Part shown: positions 1 to 8,350 of the stretch, piece after piece
How positions within the stretch are numbered: position 1 is the stretch's first letter
Layout of the letters: each line of letters opens with the position of its first letter
Source of the DNA: Lysobacter_K sp043738095
GTDB lineage: Bacteria > Pseudomonadota > Gammaproteobacteria > Xanthomonadales > Xanthomonadaceae
DNA length: 64,000 bases
Direction: 5' to 3'
Assembly (NCBI GenBank): GCA_043738095.1
Contig: JAYSZI010000093.1
Span: 79,633-143,632, forward strand
The notes under the pieces: model-generated
What the model was told of the DNA's origin: nothing
Databases searched by the model: none
What the model saw: the letters and a program-made list of their open reading frames with translations, nothing else
Position numbers and translations under genes: made by a program

Positions 1-507
1 CAGCCCGCGCTCGGGTTCAAAGCGGTTGCGTGAGAACACCGGGAAGCGCAGGTCGTAGCAGACCAACGGGCAAATCCGCCATCCCTTCCACTGCACGACG
101 AGACGGTCGCGACCGGGGGCGTAGCGTTCGTGTTCGCCGGCATAACGGAACAAATGGCGCTTGTCGTAATGCTGCACTTGCCCGTCGGGCGTGGCGAACA
201 GCAGCCGGTTGAACACTTGCGATGCGCCATCGCCATCGCCATCGCGATCGCGCAGTTGCACGCTGCCGATGACGGCAGCGCCTAGCGCGGCAGCCTGCTC
301 GCGCATCCAGGCGACAGTGGGCCCGTCCATCGTTTCGGCTTCATCGATCGCTTCATTGCTGAAGCCGCTGGTAAACGTCTCAGGCAGCAGCACCAGATCG
401 GTGAGACCACGCAGCGACGCCATCAGGCGACCGTAGTAGGCGCGATTGCCTGCCGGGTCGTGCCAGCGGGTGTCGCCCTGGACGAGCGAGATGCGAAGGT
501 TTTGCAT
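1..507 (-). CDS. omega-amidase / carbon-nitrogen hydrolase (YafV-like), 3' end outside window
   Basis: The first 169 codons of a nitrilase-superfamily amidase; the C-terminus lies beyond base 1. The family triad is visible: Glu43 in LLPETFTSGF, Lys116 in YDKRHLF and Cys150 in CPLVCYDLRFP. The start ATG at 507 is preceded by a good AGGAG seven bases upstream. Enzymes of this kind hydrolyse alpha-keto acid amides such as 2-oxosuccinamate and alpha-ketoglutaramate in the cytoplasm. The methionine aminotransferase gene lies 263 bp upstream on the same strand. A glutamine-type aminotransferase that makes a keto-amide, followed by an omega-amidase that removes it, is a known pairing in methionine salvage. 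The pairing here is inferred from adjacency; the family assignment is firm. Confidence 0.88.
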   Translation of the reverse strand, partial: MQNLRISLVQGDTRWHDPAGNRAYYGRLMASLRGLTDLVLLPETFTSGFSNEAIDEAETMDGPTVAWMREQAAALGAAVIGSVQLRDRDGDGDGASQVFNRLLFATPDGQVQHYDKRHLFRYAGEHERYAPGRDRLVVQWKGWRICPLVCYDLRFPVFSRNRFEPERGL

Positions 508-770
508 GCAAGGCTCCTACGTTATGGCGCCACTCGGTTGCAACCAGCAACGAGTGCTGTGAGTGTTCCGCCGTTCTAGTGTGGGTGTCCGCCCGCCAAG
601 TCGCGCGAATGACACCGCAAAGACCAACATCGCCACGGGGCTATTTGCTGGTACCGGAGTAATGGAACAACCCCGAGCAGGATCGCAATGCATCTGCCGC
701 TCGGAGGAAAGTAGGCCCGAGCTGTACCGCGGAAGAGGAGACCCGCTTTAGCCGCTTAACTGCAGACAGA
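508..770. other. gene-free spacer between amidase and aminotransferase
   Basis: No convincing reading frame, tRNA or strong hairpin was found in these 263 bases. The end next to the amidase gene carries that gene's ribosome binding site (AGGAG on the minus strand). Confidence 0.5.
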
Positions 771-1919
771 TTACAACGCCTGCAAGCGCTCGATCGCCGC
801 ATCCAGCGTCGTCTCGCTCTTCGCAAAGCACAGCCGCGCGAGCCGCTGTCCCGGTGGCGGGCTGTCGTAGAAAGGGGACAGCGGAATTGCGGCCACGCCT
901 TTTTCCACGGTCAGCCAGCGGCAGAACGCAGCGTCATCAAGGTCGCTGACTGCCGAGTAGTCGACCAGCTGGAAATACCCGCCCGGCACCGGCAGCGGCC
1001 GCAGTTTGGTGGTCAACACCTGCTGCCGGAAGCGGTCGCGCTTTTCTTGATAGAACGCGCCAAGTTGCTCGTAGTGCTCCGGTTCGGCCTCGATCATTTC
1101 GGCGAACGCCCACTGCGCCGGGGTGAACGTACAGAACGTGTTGTATTGGTGGACCTTGCGGAACTCGGTCGACAATGCCAACGGCGCGATGCAGTAGCCG
1201 ATCTTCCAGCCCGTGCAGTGGTAGGTCTTGCCGAAGCTGGAGATCACGAACGCGCGCTCGCGCAGTTCCGGATAACGCAGCACCGATTCGTGGATCGCGC
1301 CGTCGAAAACGATGTGTTCGTAGACCTCGTCCGACAGCAGGATGATGTCGGTACCGCGCAGCAGTTCGGTCAACGCAGCGATGTCGTCGCTATCGAGCAT
1401 CGCACCGGACGGGTTGTGCGGCGAGTTGATCATCAGCATCCGCGTTTTGGGCGTGATCGCGTTGCCTATCAGCTGCCAGTCTGGCGCGAACGTGTGTGGG
1501 TCCAGCGGCACGTGCACGGCGCGGCCACCGGCGAGATCGATGGCCGGTTCGTAACAGTCGTAGCAGGGGTCGAGCACGATCACTTCGTCGCCGGGGTGCA
1601 CCACCGCATGGATCGCGTCGAAGATCGCCTCGCTGGCACCGGAGGTCACGGTGATCTCGAACTCGGCATCGGGGCGGTAGCCGTAGCAGCGCTCGGTCTT
1701 GGCGGCGATTGCCTGACGCAACGCGGGGATGCCGGTCATCGGCGAATACTGGTTCTTGCCCTCACGCATCGCCCGGGCGAGGGCGTCGGCCAGCCGCTCG
1801 GGCACGTCGAAGTCGGGAAAGCCTTGTCCGAGATTGACGGCGCCGTGCTCGATGGCGAGCTGGGACATCACGGTGAAGATCGTGGTGCCGACTCGGGGCA
1901 GTTTGGTTTCTGGCGTCAT
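771..1919 (-). CDS. ybdL: methionine aminotransferase (class I/II, PLP-dependent)
   Basis: A 382-residue fold-type I aminotransferase closely resembling E. coli YbdL. The PLP-binding lysine is Lys231 in SSFGKTYHCTGWKIGY, and NSPHNPSG and SDEVYEH are the usual cofactor-contact motifs. A longer frame runs to about 2045, but the family begins KLPRVGTTIFTVM, so the ATG at 1919 is the sensible start. It should transfer the amino group between methionine or aromatic amino acids and 2-oxo acids in the cytoplasm. It is followed on the same strand by the omega-amidase. Substrate preference is inferred from family similarity, not from a diagnostic residue. Confidence 0.9.
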   Translation of the reverse strand: MTPETKLPRVGTTIFTVMSQLAIEHGAVNLGQGFPDFDVPERLADALARAMREGKNQYSPMTGIPALRQAIAAKTERCYGYRPDAEFEITVTSGASEAIFDAIHAVVHPGDEVIVLDPCYDCYEPAIDLAGGRAVHVPLDPHTFAPDWQLIGNAITPKTRMLMINSPHNPSGAMLDSDDIAALTELLRGTDIILLSDEVYEHIVFDGAIHESVLRYPELRERAFVISSFGKTYHCTGWKIGYCIAPLALSTEFRKVHQYNTFCTFTPAQWAFAEMIEAEPEHYEQLGAFYQEKRDRFRQQVLTTKLRPLPVPGGYFQLVDYSAVSDLDDAAFCRWLTVEKGVAAIPLSPFYDSPPPGQRLARLCFAKSETTLDAAIERLQAL

Positions 1920-2025
1920 TCGGGCGTGTGAGGTTCGCGAGGGAGCCCGAGTGTACGAAATGCCGCGTGGGCAGCGTATCCGTGGCCGCGTTGCACTCGC
2001 GCGGCAACCGCCGGACACTGCGCGC

Positions 2026-2499
2026 ATGCGCAAACTCCAGGTCATCGCTGCCGCCGAACTTGCCGCCGCCTATGCGGCCGCGGGCTACTGCGTGCTGCTC
2101 GATGGGGAGGCGCTGCCGCTACGGGTAGGGCAAACCGCCGAGGATCTGGAAGCCTACTGGCCGGCCAGGCGTTACAACTTCATCACCGCCTGGAATCCGG
2201 CATCGCAGCCGCGCTCCGACGCCGCCAACGCCACCGCCGATGCGCTGCTGGTGGCTCGGCTGGACCAACTGCGCGCAACGCGGCACCCCGCATGGGCGGA
2301 AAGCCCGGACGGTGACTGGCGCGAACCGGGGTGGTTGCTGGCCGATATCGAACCCGATCAGTGCATCCGCTTGGCTCGGGAGTTCGGCCAAGCGGGGGTG
2401 TTGAACTGGGAGCGCGGCCAACCCGTGCGCCTGTGGATGATGCTTGCCCGGCCCCTCAAGTCAGGCACGGCAGCTTGCGTCGACTGGGTCGGCGACTAG
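2026..2499 (+). CDS. DUF3293 domain-containing protein
   Basis: A 157-residue soluble protein matching DUF3293, recognisable from the segment NFITAWNPASQPRS followed later by DWREPGWLLADIE and FGQAGVLNWERGQPVRLWM. No transmembrane segment or signal peptide is present and no function is established for the family. The start ATG at 2026 fits the family N-terminus (RKLQVIAAAELAAAY); the frame stays open upstream over the aminotransferase promoter region, but those residues look random. It is divergent from ybdL and lies 83 bp upstream of the ccm operon, so it might be co-transcribed with ccm. I see nothing linking it to haem chemistry. Confidence 0.75.
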   Translation: MRKLQVIAAAELAAAYAAAGYCVLLDGEALPLRVGQTAEDLEAYWPARRYNFITAWNPASQPRSDAANATADALLVARLDQLRATRHPAWAESPDGDWREPGWLLADIEPDQCIRLAREFGQAGVLNWERGQPVRLWMMLARPLKSGTAACVDWVGD

Positions 2500-2582
2500 C
2501 CTGCCCGGGGAACGTGCAGGGTTTGGTGTGGGACTCGCATAAAATACCCGGCTTGCGGCCACCGGCCGCCCGCGCCAAACCG

Positions 2583-3224
2583 ATGACCCCGACCGACCGA
2601 CCCCCACCGCTGCTAGAAGCCCGCGCGTTGTGCTTTGCGCGCAATGACGAACCCGTGTTCGGGCCGCTCGATTTCGCCGTGGATTCGGGCGAAGCCTTGC
2701 TGGTTCAGGGGGGTAATGGCACGGGCAAGACCACCTTGCTGCGCGTGCTGGCCGGGCTGTTGCGTGCCGATTCCGGCGAGATCCAGATCGATGGCCGGCC
2801 CGCGCACGCGTCGCAGCGCGCGCGAGCGATCGCTTATCTCAGCCATCTGCCCGGATTCAAGGCGGACCTGAGCGCGCTGGAGAACCTCAACTTCCTCTGC
2901 GGCCTGCAGGGTCGACGTCGCGCACAACTGCCAGGCGGCGCCCTGGCAATCGTCGGCTTGGCCGGTTACGAGGACGCCCTCGCCCGGCAACTGTCCGCCG
3001 GTCAGAAAAAGCGCCTGTCGCTCGCGCGGCTGTGGCTGTCGCCGGCGCCGCTGTGGTTGCTGGATGAGCCTTACGCCAATCTGGATCTCGACGGCATCGA
3101 ACTGGTCAACCGCATGGTCCAGGCGCACCTGCGCGACGGCGGGGCGGCCCTCGTAACTACTCACGGCGCCTACGCCGCCCCGCCGGTGCGCACCCGGATG
3201 CTGGTGCTGGAGAAGGCGGCGTGA
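2583..3224 (+). CDS. ccmA: cytochrome c biogenesis ATP-binding export protein CcmA
   Basis: A 213-residue ABC ATPase and first gene of a complete ccm operon. It shows Walker A GGNGTGKTT, signature LSAGQKKRLSLARLW and Walker B LWLLDEP. With CcmB and CcmC it forms the CcmABCD complex, whose ATP hydrolysis releases haem-loaded CcmE in the periplasm. The ATG at 2583 fits the family length; an open frame further upstream overlaps the DUF3293 gene and is not used. It overlaps ccmB by four bases (GTGA), suggesting translational coupling. An AT-rich TAAAAT stretch at 2540-2545 could be a -10 element, but no matching -35 is obvious. Confidence 0.95.
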   Translation: MTPTDRPPPLLEARALCFARNDEPVFGPLDFAVDSGEALLVQGGNGTGKTTLLRVLAGLLRADSGEIQIDGRPAHASQRARAIAYLSHLPGFKADLSALENLNFLCGLQGRRRAQLPGGALAIVGLAGYEDALARQLSAGQKKRLSLARLWLSPAPLWLLDEPYANLDLDGIELVNRMVQAHLRDGGAALVTTHGAYAAPPVRTRMLVLEKAA

Positions 3225-3949
3225 CCACGGGGACGTCTAGTACGTGGGTTAAGAGCGCCGGTGGCGCTTCGCTACCCGGACTGCTCGGTTCGGCCAAGGC
3301 CTTGATGCTCCGCGACCTGCGCCTGCTTTGGCGCCGGCGCGGCGATGCATTGCAACCGGCGCTGTTCGCACTGCTGGTGGTGGTGCTGTTCGCGTTGGCG
3401 CTGGGTGGCGAAGCCCAGGCCTTGGCCAAGGTCGCCGCGGCGGTGCTTTGGCTGGCAGTGCTGCTGGCCGGGCTGCTGTCGCTGGACACGCTGTTCCGTG
3501 GCGACGCCGAGGACGGCTCGCTCGAGCAGTGGTTGCTGGCCCCGGTGCCGCTGGGCTGGCTGGTCGGCGTGCGCACGTTCATGCATTGGGCCACCACAGC
3601 GTTGCCATTGCTGATTGCGACGCCGTTTCTGGCCGAGCTGCTGCATCTCCCGCACGCGCAACTGCCGGTGCTGATGGCATCGCTGGCGCTGGGCACGCCG
3701 CTGCTGAGTCTGCTGGGCGCGGTGGTTGCGGCGCTGACGGTCGGGATGAGGCGCTCTGGTATTCTTGTCGGCCTGCTCGCGCTGCCGCTGTACGTGCCGG
3801 TGCTGATTTTTGGCGCCGGTAGCGTGGCGCGATCGGCGCAGGGACAGGACCCGATCGGGGCGCTGCTGTTGCTGGGCGCCGGATTGGTGGTCGCGGTGGT
3901 ACTGGCGCCGCTAGCCGCAGCTGCTGCGATCCGGATCTCATTGAATTGA
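3221..3949 (+). CDS. ccmB: haem exporter protein CcmB
   Basis: A 242-residue inner membrane protein, the permease partner of CcmA. About six hydrophobic segments are visible, and LMLRDLRLLWRRRGDALQPALF is the typical CcmB N-terminal region. The GTG start at 3221 overlaps the ccmA stop. The family usually begins a little later, so the first 20 or so residues (MTTGTSSTWVKSAGG) may be untranslated or a lineage extension. It works with CcmA, CcmC and CcmD in delivering haem to CcmE. Confidence 0.93.
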   Translation: MTTGTSSTWVKSAGGASLPGLLGSAKALMLRDLRLLWRRRGDALQPALFALLVVVLFALALGGEAQALAKVAAAVLWLAVLLAGLLSLDTLFRGDAEDGSLEQWLLAPVPLGWLVGVRTFMHWATTALPLLIATPFLAELLHLPHAQLPVLMASLALGTPLLSLLGAVVAALTVGMRRSGILVGLLALPLYVPVLIFGAGSVARSAQGQDPIGALLLLGAGLVVAVVLAPLAAAAAIRISLN

Positions 3950-4089
3950 TTGCACTGAATTGATCGCATTGAGATCCGACTGAATTGAGACAGGTCAAGC
4001 CGCCGCGCGCCGAGGTCGGACAAACTACTGCAGCCCCGCCACCGTCATCGCTGCGCTGCGAGCCGGCGCCAAGCGCTCCCACTTCTCAA

Positions 4090-4112
4090 CCCTCCCCTGC
4101 GCAAGGGAGGGG
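4090..4112 (+). repeat. palindromic hairpin overlapping the ccmC ribosome binding site
   Basis: Inverted arms CCCTCCC (4090-4096) and GGGAGGG flank a short loop. The 3' arm, AGGGAGGGG, ends nine bases before the ccmC ATG and is the only Shine-Dalgarno-like sequence there. The element resembles the extragenic hairpin at 8150. The 5' side (3935-4000) also holds imperfect repeats of TGAATTGA. Confidence 0.65.
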
Positions 4113-4121
4113 CAAAAGCCC

Positions 4122-4895
4122 ATGAATCCCATCGTCCGCTGGTTCCACACACTTGGCTCACCGCCTACCTTCGAACGCTTTGCCGCGCGTTGGGCGCCGT
4201 GGGCGTACGGCCTCGGCCTGCTGGTGATGGCGTGGGGCTTGTATGGCGCGCTGTTTCTGGTGCCGGCCGACTACCAGCAGGGCGACAGTTTCCGCATCCT
4301 CTACATCCATGTGCCCAGCGCCTGGATGAGCATGGCGGTGTTCGGCCTGATGGCGGTGTACGCGGCGATCGCGCTGGTATGGCGGATCAAGCTGTGCGAA
4401 ATCCTAGCGATGGCCTGCGCGCCGATCGGCGCCTGTTTCACCCTGATCACCCTGCTCACCGGCGCGATCTGGGGCAAGCCGATGTGGGGCACGTGGTGGG
4501 ATTGGGACCCGCGCCTGACCACCGAACTGATCCTGCTGTTTCTCTACCTGGGCGTGATCGGCCTGTACAACGCGATCGACGACCGCCGCGCTGCCGCGCG
4601 CGCAGCGGGCTTTCTGGCAATCGTCGGCGTGGTGCTACTTCCGGTGATCCGATACTCGGTGGTGTGGTGGAACTCGCTGCACCAGGGCCAGACCATCCGC
4701 CTGTTCGGCGAGTCGACGATGGACGCGAGCATGATCGCGCCGCTGATCTGGATGATCGTCGGCACCAAGCTGTGGTTTATCGGCGCGCTGCTAATGCGCG
4801 CGCGTGCCGACAACCTGCGGCGCGAATCGGGCAAGGCCTGGGTCGCCGATATGGCCGCCGCACGCGCTGCGCCGGCCACGGCACGCACGCCATGA
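4122..4895 (+). CDS. ccmC: haem exporter protein CcmC
   Basis: A 257-residue, six-segment inner membrane protein of the haem-handling family. The tryptophan-rich WWD motif WGTWWDWDPRLT lies around residues 122-133. Conserved histidines are seen in LYIHVPSAWMS (before the WWD segment) and WWNSLHQG (after it), as expected for the two axial haem ligands. It binds haem at the periplasmic face and presents it to CcmE. The spacer to ccmB (172 bp) is the longest in the first half of the operon and contains a hairpin. It overlaps ccmD by four bases (ATGA). Confidence 0.96.
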   Translation: MNPIVRWFHTLGSPPTFERFAARWAPWAYGLGLLVMAWGLYGALFLVPADYQQGDSFRILYIHVPSAWMSMAVFGLMAVYAAIALVWRIKLCEILAMACAPIGACFTLITLLTGAIWGKPMWGTWWDWDPRLTTELILLFLYLGVIGLYNAIDDRRAAARAAGFLAIVGVVLLPVIRYSVVWWNSLHQGQTIRLFGESTMDASMIAPLIWMIVGTKLWFIGALLMRARADNLRRESGKAWVADMAAARAAPATARTP

Positions 4896-5059
4896 ACAAC
4901 TACACCGATTACGTGATTGCCGCCTACGCCGTGTTCTTCGTGGTGCTGGGCTGGGATTTCGTCGCTACCCGCCTGCAGATCCACCGCGAACTGCGCAACG
5001 CGCGTTTGCGTGCCGCGCGCATCGCCGCACGCAGCCAATCCAACGAGTTGAGCCGATGA
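4892..5059 (+). CDS. ccmD: haem exporter protein CcmD
   Basis: A 55-residue protein with one N-terminal transmembrane helix (YVIAAYAVFFVVLGWDFVA) and a basic cytoplasmic tail rich in Arg, the hallmark of CcmD. It begins in the ATGA overlap with ccmC and ends in an ATGA overlap with ccmE. It stabilises CcmE in the CcmABCD complex. Identification rests on size, topology and operon position, because the family is poorly conserved in sequence. Confidence 0.9.
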   Translation: MNNYTDYVIAAYAVFFVVLGWDFVATRLQIHRELRNARLRAARIAARSQSNELSR

Positions 5060-5556
5060 ATCCGACCCGCCGCCGTCGCCTGTTGTGGGTGCTTGCGCTT
5101 GTTATCGCCGCCGGCATCGCTGCAACGCTGGTGGCGATGGCGTTGCAACGCAACGTCGCCTACCTGTACACGCCCGGCGAAGTGCTGCGCGGCGAGGCCG
5201 GCGCGCAAGTCGCGTCCGGGCAAACCCGTTTCCGCCTCGGCGGCATGGTCGCGGCCGATTCGTTCCAGCGCACGCCCGGCACGCTGGAGGCGCAGTTCAA
5301 GGTGACCGACGGCGACGCCCTGATGCCCGTGGTCTACACCGGCATCCTGCCCGACCTGTTCCGCGAGAAGCAGGCCGTGATCGCCACCGGGCGCATGGAC
5401 GGCGACCGCTTTATCGCCGAACAAGTGCTGGCCAAGCACGACGAGACCTACATGCCCAAGGAAGTCGCCGACAAGATGGGCATGGCGCACAAGAAGCACG
5501 ACGTGGCCACGCCGCCGCCCGCTGGCACCTCGCCCGTCACGACGGACACACCGTAG
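5056..5556 (+). CDS. ccmE: periplasmic haem chaperone CcmE
   Basis: A 166-residue membrane-anchored haem chaperone. An N-terminal signal anchor (about residues 9-31) precedes the OB-fold domain. The haem-binding signature LAKHDETYMPKEV is present, with the covalent haem-binding histidine at 128 and Tyr132. The C-terminal tail (residues 150-166) is Pro/Thr-rich and probably unstructured. It accepts haem from CcmC and passes it to CcmF/H. It starts in an ATGA overlap with ccmD and ends directly against the GTG of ccmF. Confidence 0.97.
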   Translation: MNPTRRRRLLWVLALVIAAGIAATLVAMALQRNVAYLYTPGEVLRGEAGAQVASGQTRFRLGGMVAADSFQRTPGTLEAQFKVTDGDALMPVVYTGILPDLFREKQAVIATGRMDGDRFIAEQVLAKHDETYMPKEVADKMGMAHKKHDVATPPPAGTSPVTTDTP

Positions 5557-7536
5557 GTGCTGCCCGAGCTTGGACAGATCGCGCTGATCCTGGCGCTGCT
5601 GATCGCGGCGCTGCAGGCGGCACTGCCGCTGGTCGGCGCGCAACGCGGCATCGCGCCGTGGATGGCGGTCGCCCGTCCGGCGGCGTACGCACAACTGCTG
5701 TTGGTCGCGTTCGCGTTCGCAATCCTGAGCTACGGCTTTGTGACCCAGGACTTCTCGCTGAAGTACGTCGCCCAGAACAGCAATTCACTGCTGCCGATGG
5801 TGTATCGCTACACCGCGGTCTGGGGCGCGCACGAGGGTTCGCTGCTGCTGTGGGCGCTCATTTTGGCGCTGTGGACTGCCGCGGTCGCGCGCTTCTCGCG
5901 GACGTTGCCGACCGACGTCGTCGCGCGCGTGCTCGGGGTGATGGGCATTGTCAGCGTCGGCTTCCTCGCGTTCCTGATCTTCACCAGCAATCCGTTCGCG
6001 CGCCTGCTGCCGGCGGCAGTCGAAGGCCGCGACCTCAACCCGCTGTTGCAAGACCCCGGCATGATCATCCATCCGCCGATGCTGTACTTCGGCTACGTCG
6101 GGTTCGCGGTGCCGTTCGCGTTCGCCATCGCGGCGTTGCTCGATGGCAAGGTCGATACGCGCTGGCTGCGCTGGACCCGGCCATGGACCAACGTCGCCTG
6201 GGCACTGCTCACGTTCGGCATCGCGCTCGGCAGTTGGTGGGCGTATTACGAACTGGGCTGGGGCGGCTGGTGGTTCTGGGATCCGGTCGAGAACGCGAGC
6301 TTCATGCCGTGGCTCGCCGGTGCCGCGCTACTGCATTCGCAGGCTGTCACCGAGAAGCGCGGCAGCTTCCGCGGCTGGACGCTGCTGCTCGCGATCGCGA
6401 CGTTCTCGCTGTCGCTGCTCGGCACCTTCCTGGTGCGTTCGGGCGTGCTGACCAGCGTGCATGCGTTCGCGTCCGACCCGACGCGCGGTTTGTTCATCCT
6501 GATCTTCCTTGGGATCGTCATTGGCGGTTCGCTGCTGCTGTACGCGTTGCGCGCCCCGGCCAACGACGGTGGTGGGCCGTTCGCCGCCAGCTCGCGCGAG
6601 ACATTGCTGCTGGCCAACAACCTGCTGCTAGCCACCGCGTGCGCAATGGTCCTGCTCGGCACCCTGTACCCGTTGCTCGCCGACGCGCTCAATCTCGGCA
6701 AGATCTCGGTCGGCCCGCCCTACTTCGCGCTGATGTTCGCGCTGCTGATGGCGCCGCTCGTTCTGCTGCTGCCGCTCGGTCCGGTCACGCGCTGGCAACG
6801 CGAGCAGGTTTCCAAGCCGCTGGCGATGCTGCTGCCGTGGGCGGGGCTCGCATTAGGCGCCGGCATCGCGGCGTTCTTCCTTGCTCCGCAGGGCGCATGG
6901 AAAGTCGCGGCCGGCGTCACCGGCGCGGTGTGGATCGCTGCAGGGACAGCGCGCTTTGTCTGGTCCCGGCTGGCATCGACGCGCGGCAGCGGCAATCGCT
7001 TCACCGCCGAGATGCTCGGCATGACGCTCGCGCATGCCGGGGTCGCGGTGTTCCTGGTCGGCGCGCTGCTGACCGAAGGCCTGAGCCAGCAACGAGAACT
7101 GGCCGTGGCGCTGAACCAGCGCGTCGAACTGGGCGGTTATGCATTCCGCTTCGAAGGCGTGCAGCACCACCTCGGCCCGAATTTTGAGGCCGACCGCGCC
7201 ACCGTCACCGTGTTTGACGGCGACGCGCCGCTCACGGTGATGCATCCCGAGAAGCGCACCTATGTCGGCGGCGGCCAGGTGATGACCGAGGCCGCGATCG
7301 AGCGCGGCGTCACCCGTGATCTGTACGTCGCCCTCGGCGAACCCCTCGGCGGCGGCGCGTGGGCACTGCGCGTGCACGTCAAGCCGTTCGTGCGTTGGAT
7401 CTGGGCCGGCGCGTTGCTGATGATGCTGGGCGGCTTCGTCACTGCCACCGACAGGCGCTTCCGCGCGCCTAAGCGAGTGCCCGCCATGCATCCAACTCCT
7501 CCGGCCGCCGTGCCCGCCAGCGAGCCTGCCCGATGA
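5557..7536 (+). CDS. ccmF: cytochrome c haem lyase subunit CcmF
   Basis: A 659-residue polytopic membrane protein. The WWD signature GWGGWWFWDPVENASFMPWL starts near residue 233, and conserved-type histidines flank it (HEGSLLLW upstream, VHAFASDP downstream). CcmF with CcmH forms the haem lyase that attaches haem to apocytochrome CXXCH motifs in the periplasm. Translation starts at GTG 5557, immediately after the ccmE stop codon with no spacer, so coupling is likely. The stop overlaps the ATG of ccmG by four bases. Confidence 0.96.
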   Translation: MLPELGQIALILALLIAALQAALPLVGAQRGIAPWMAVARPAAYAQLLLVAFAFAILSYGFVTQDFSLKYVAQNSNSLLPMVYRYTAVWGAHEGSLLLWALILALWTAAVARFSRTLPTDVVARVLGVMGIVSVGFLAFLIFTSNPFARLLPAAVEGRDLNPLLQDPGMIIHPPMLYFGYVGFAVPFAFAIAALLDGKVDTRWLRWTRPWTNVAWALLTFGIALGSWWAYYELGWGGWWFWDPVENASFMPWLAGAALLHSQAVTEKRGSFRGWTLLLAIATFSLSLLGTFLVRSGVLTSVHAFASDPTRGLFILIFLGIVIGGSLLLYALRAPANDGGGPFAASSRETLLLANNLLLATACAMVLLGTLYPLLADALNLGKISVGPPYFALMFALLMAPLVLLLPLGPVTRWQREQVSKPLAMLLPWAGLALGAGIAAFFLAPQGAWKVAAGVTGAVWIAAGTARFVWSRLASTRGSGNRFTAEMLGMTLAHAGVAVFLVGALLTEGLSQQRELAVALNQRVELGGYAFRFEGVQHHLGPNFEADRATVTVFDGDAPLTVMHPEKRTYVGGGQVMTEAAIERGVTRDLYVALGEPLGGGAWALRVHVKPFVRWIWAGALLMMLGGFVTATDRRFRAPKRVPAMHPTPPAAVPASEPAR

Positions 7537-8123
7537 GCGACCCGATGCCATCCTCCAACTCCCCGCCCCACGAAAAAAAATCCCTGCTGCGCTGGCTGCC
7601 GCTGCTCGTTGTCGCCGCCCTCGGCGTGTTGCTCGCCGCCGGTGTTTGGCTCAGCCGCAACCCGGATCGCGAGGCACTGCCATCGCCCCTGATCGGCAAG
7701 CCGGCCCCGGCGTTCGCCCTGCCGGTATTACACGAAGCCGGTCGCTTGGTGGCGTCGACCGAACTGCGCGGCGCGCCGTATCTGTTGAATGTCTGGGGCA
7801 GCTGGTGCCCCGAATGTCGGGTCGAGCACCCGGTGCTGACCCGTTTCGCCGAGAGCAAGCGCCTGCGCGTGATCGGCTACAACTGGAAGGACGAACACGC
7901 CGACGCGCTGCGCTGGCTCGAGCAGTACGGGAATCCTTACTTCCTGGTGCTCACGGACTACGAAGGCAAGACCGCGATCGACTGGGGCATTTACGGCGCG
8001 CCCGAAACCTTCCTCGTCGACGGCGCCGGGATCGTGCGCTGGAAGCACGTCGGCCCGCTGTCTGACGCAATCATCCGCGACGAACTCTTGCCGCAACTGG
8101 CGCGGGTCGAGAAAGCGCGATGA
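7533..8123 (+). CDS. ccmG: thiol:disulfide interchange protein CcmG/DsbE
   Basis: A 196-residue membrane-anchored thioredoxin-like protein. Residues 20-42 form the signal anchor. The thioredoxin active site is GSWCPECRVEHP with Cys92 and Cys95. The glutamate-containing WCPEC differs from the WCPTC of E. coli DsbE but fits the WCxxC pattern. The cis-proline region GAPETFLVD is present. It keeps apocytochrome c (or CcmH) cysteines reduced in the periplasm. It begins in an ATGA overlap with ccmF. Its stop overlaps an ATG (8120) that opens the frame leading into ccmH. Confidence 0.95.
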   Translation: MSDPMPSSNSPPHEKKSLLRWLPLLVVAALGVLLAAGVWLSRNPDREALPSPLIGKPAPAFALPVLHEAGRLVASTELRGAPYLLNVWGSWCPECRVEHPVLTRFAESKRLRVIGYNWKDEHADALRWLEQYGNPYFLVLTDYEGKTAIDWGIYGAPETFLVDGAGIVRWKHVGPLSDAIIRDELLPQLARVEKAR

Positions 8124-8149
8124 CGTTCATCGTCGACGCGTTTTCGAAG

Positions 8150-8188
8150 CCCCTCTCCCACCGGGAGAGGGGTTGGGGTGAGGGTTCG
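8150..8188 (+). repeat. extragenic palindromic repeat between ccmG and ccmH
   Basis: Perfect 10-base arms CCCCTCTCCC (8150-8159) and GGGAGAGGGG (8163-8172) around an ACC loop, followed by TTGGGGTGAGGGTTCG. This is the look of the short interspersed palindromes common in xanthomonads (from memory, not a search). It lies within a 227-bp spacer that is out of character for this tightly packed operon. Confidence 0.75.
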
Positions 8189-8350
8189 GCGAAGGCTGAT
8201 TCTCGCCGCCGAATCGCGCCGTCACCCCAGCCCGATGCTCAGCTAGGCTCTGCATCAACAGACAGCTCCCAGCCCGAACTTTGTGCGCGCGTCGCCCCAT
8301 CCGCGCGCCTTCGACCCGAAAGCGAATTGGGCAGTCCCGCACACGACACA

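Noticed and set aside
5085..7187. Long plus-strand frame of 700 codons inside ccmE/ccmF
   Set aside because: It is in a different frame over genes with clear CcmE and CcmF motifs; its product is Arg/Ala-rich shadow sequence produced by high GC.
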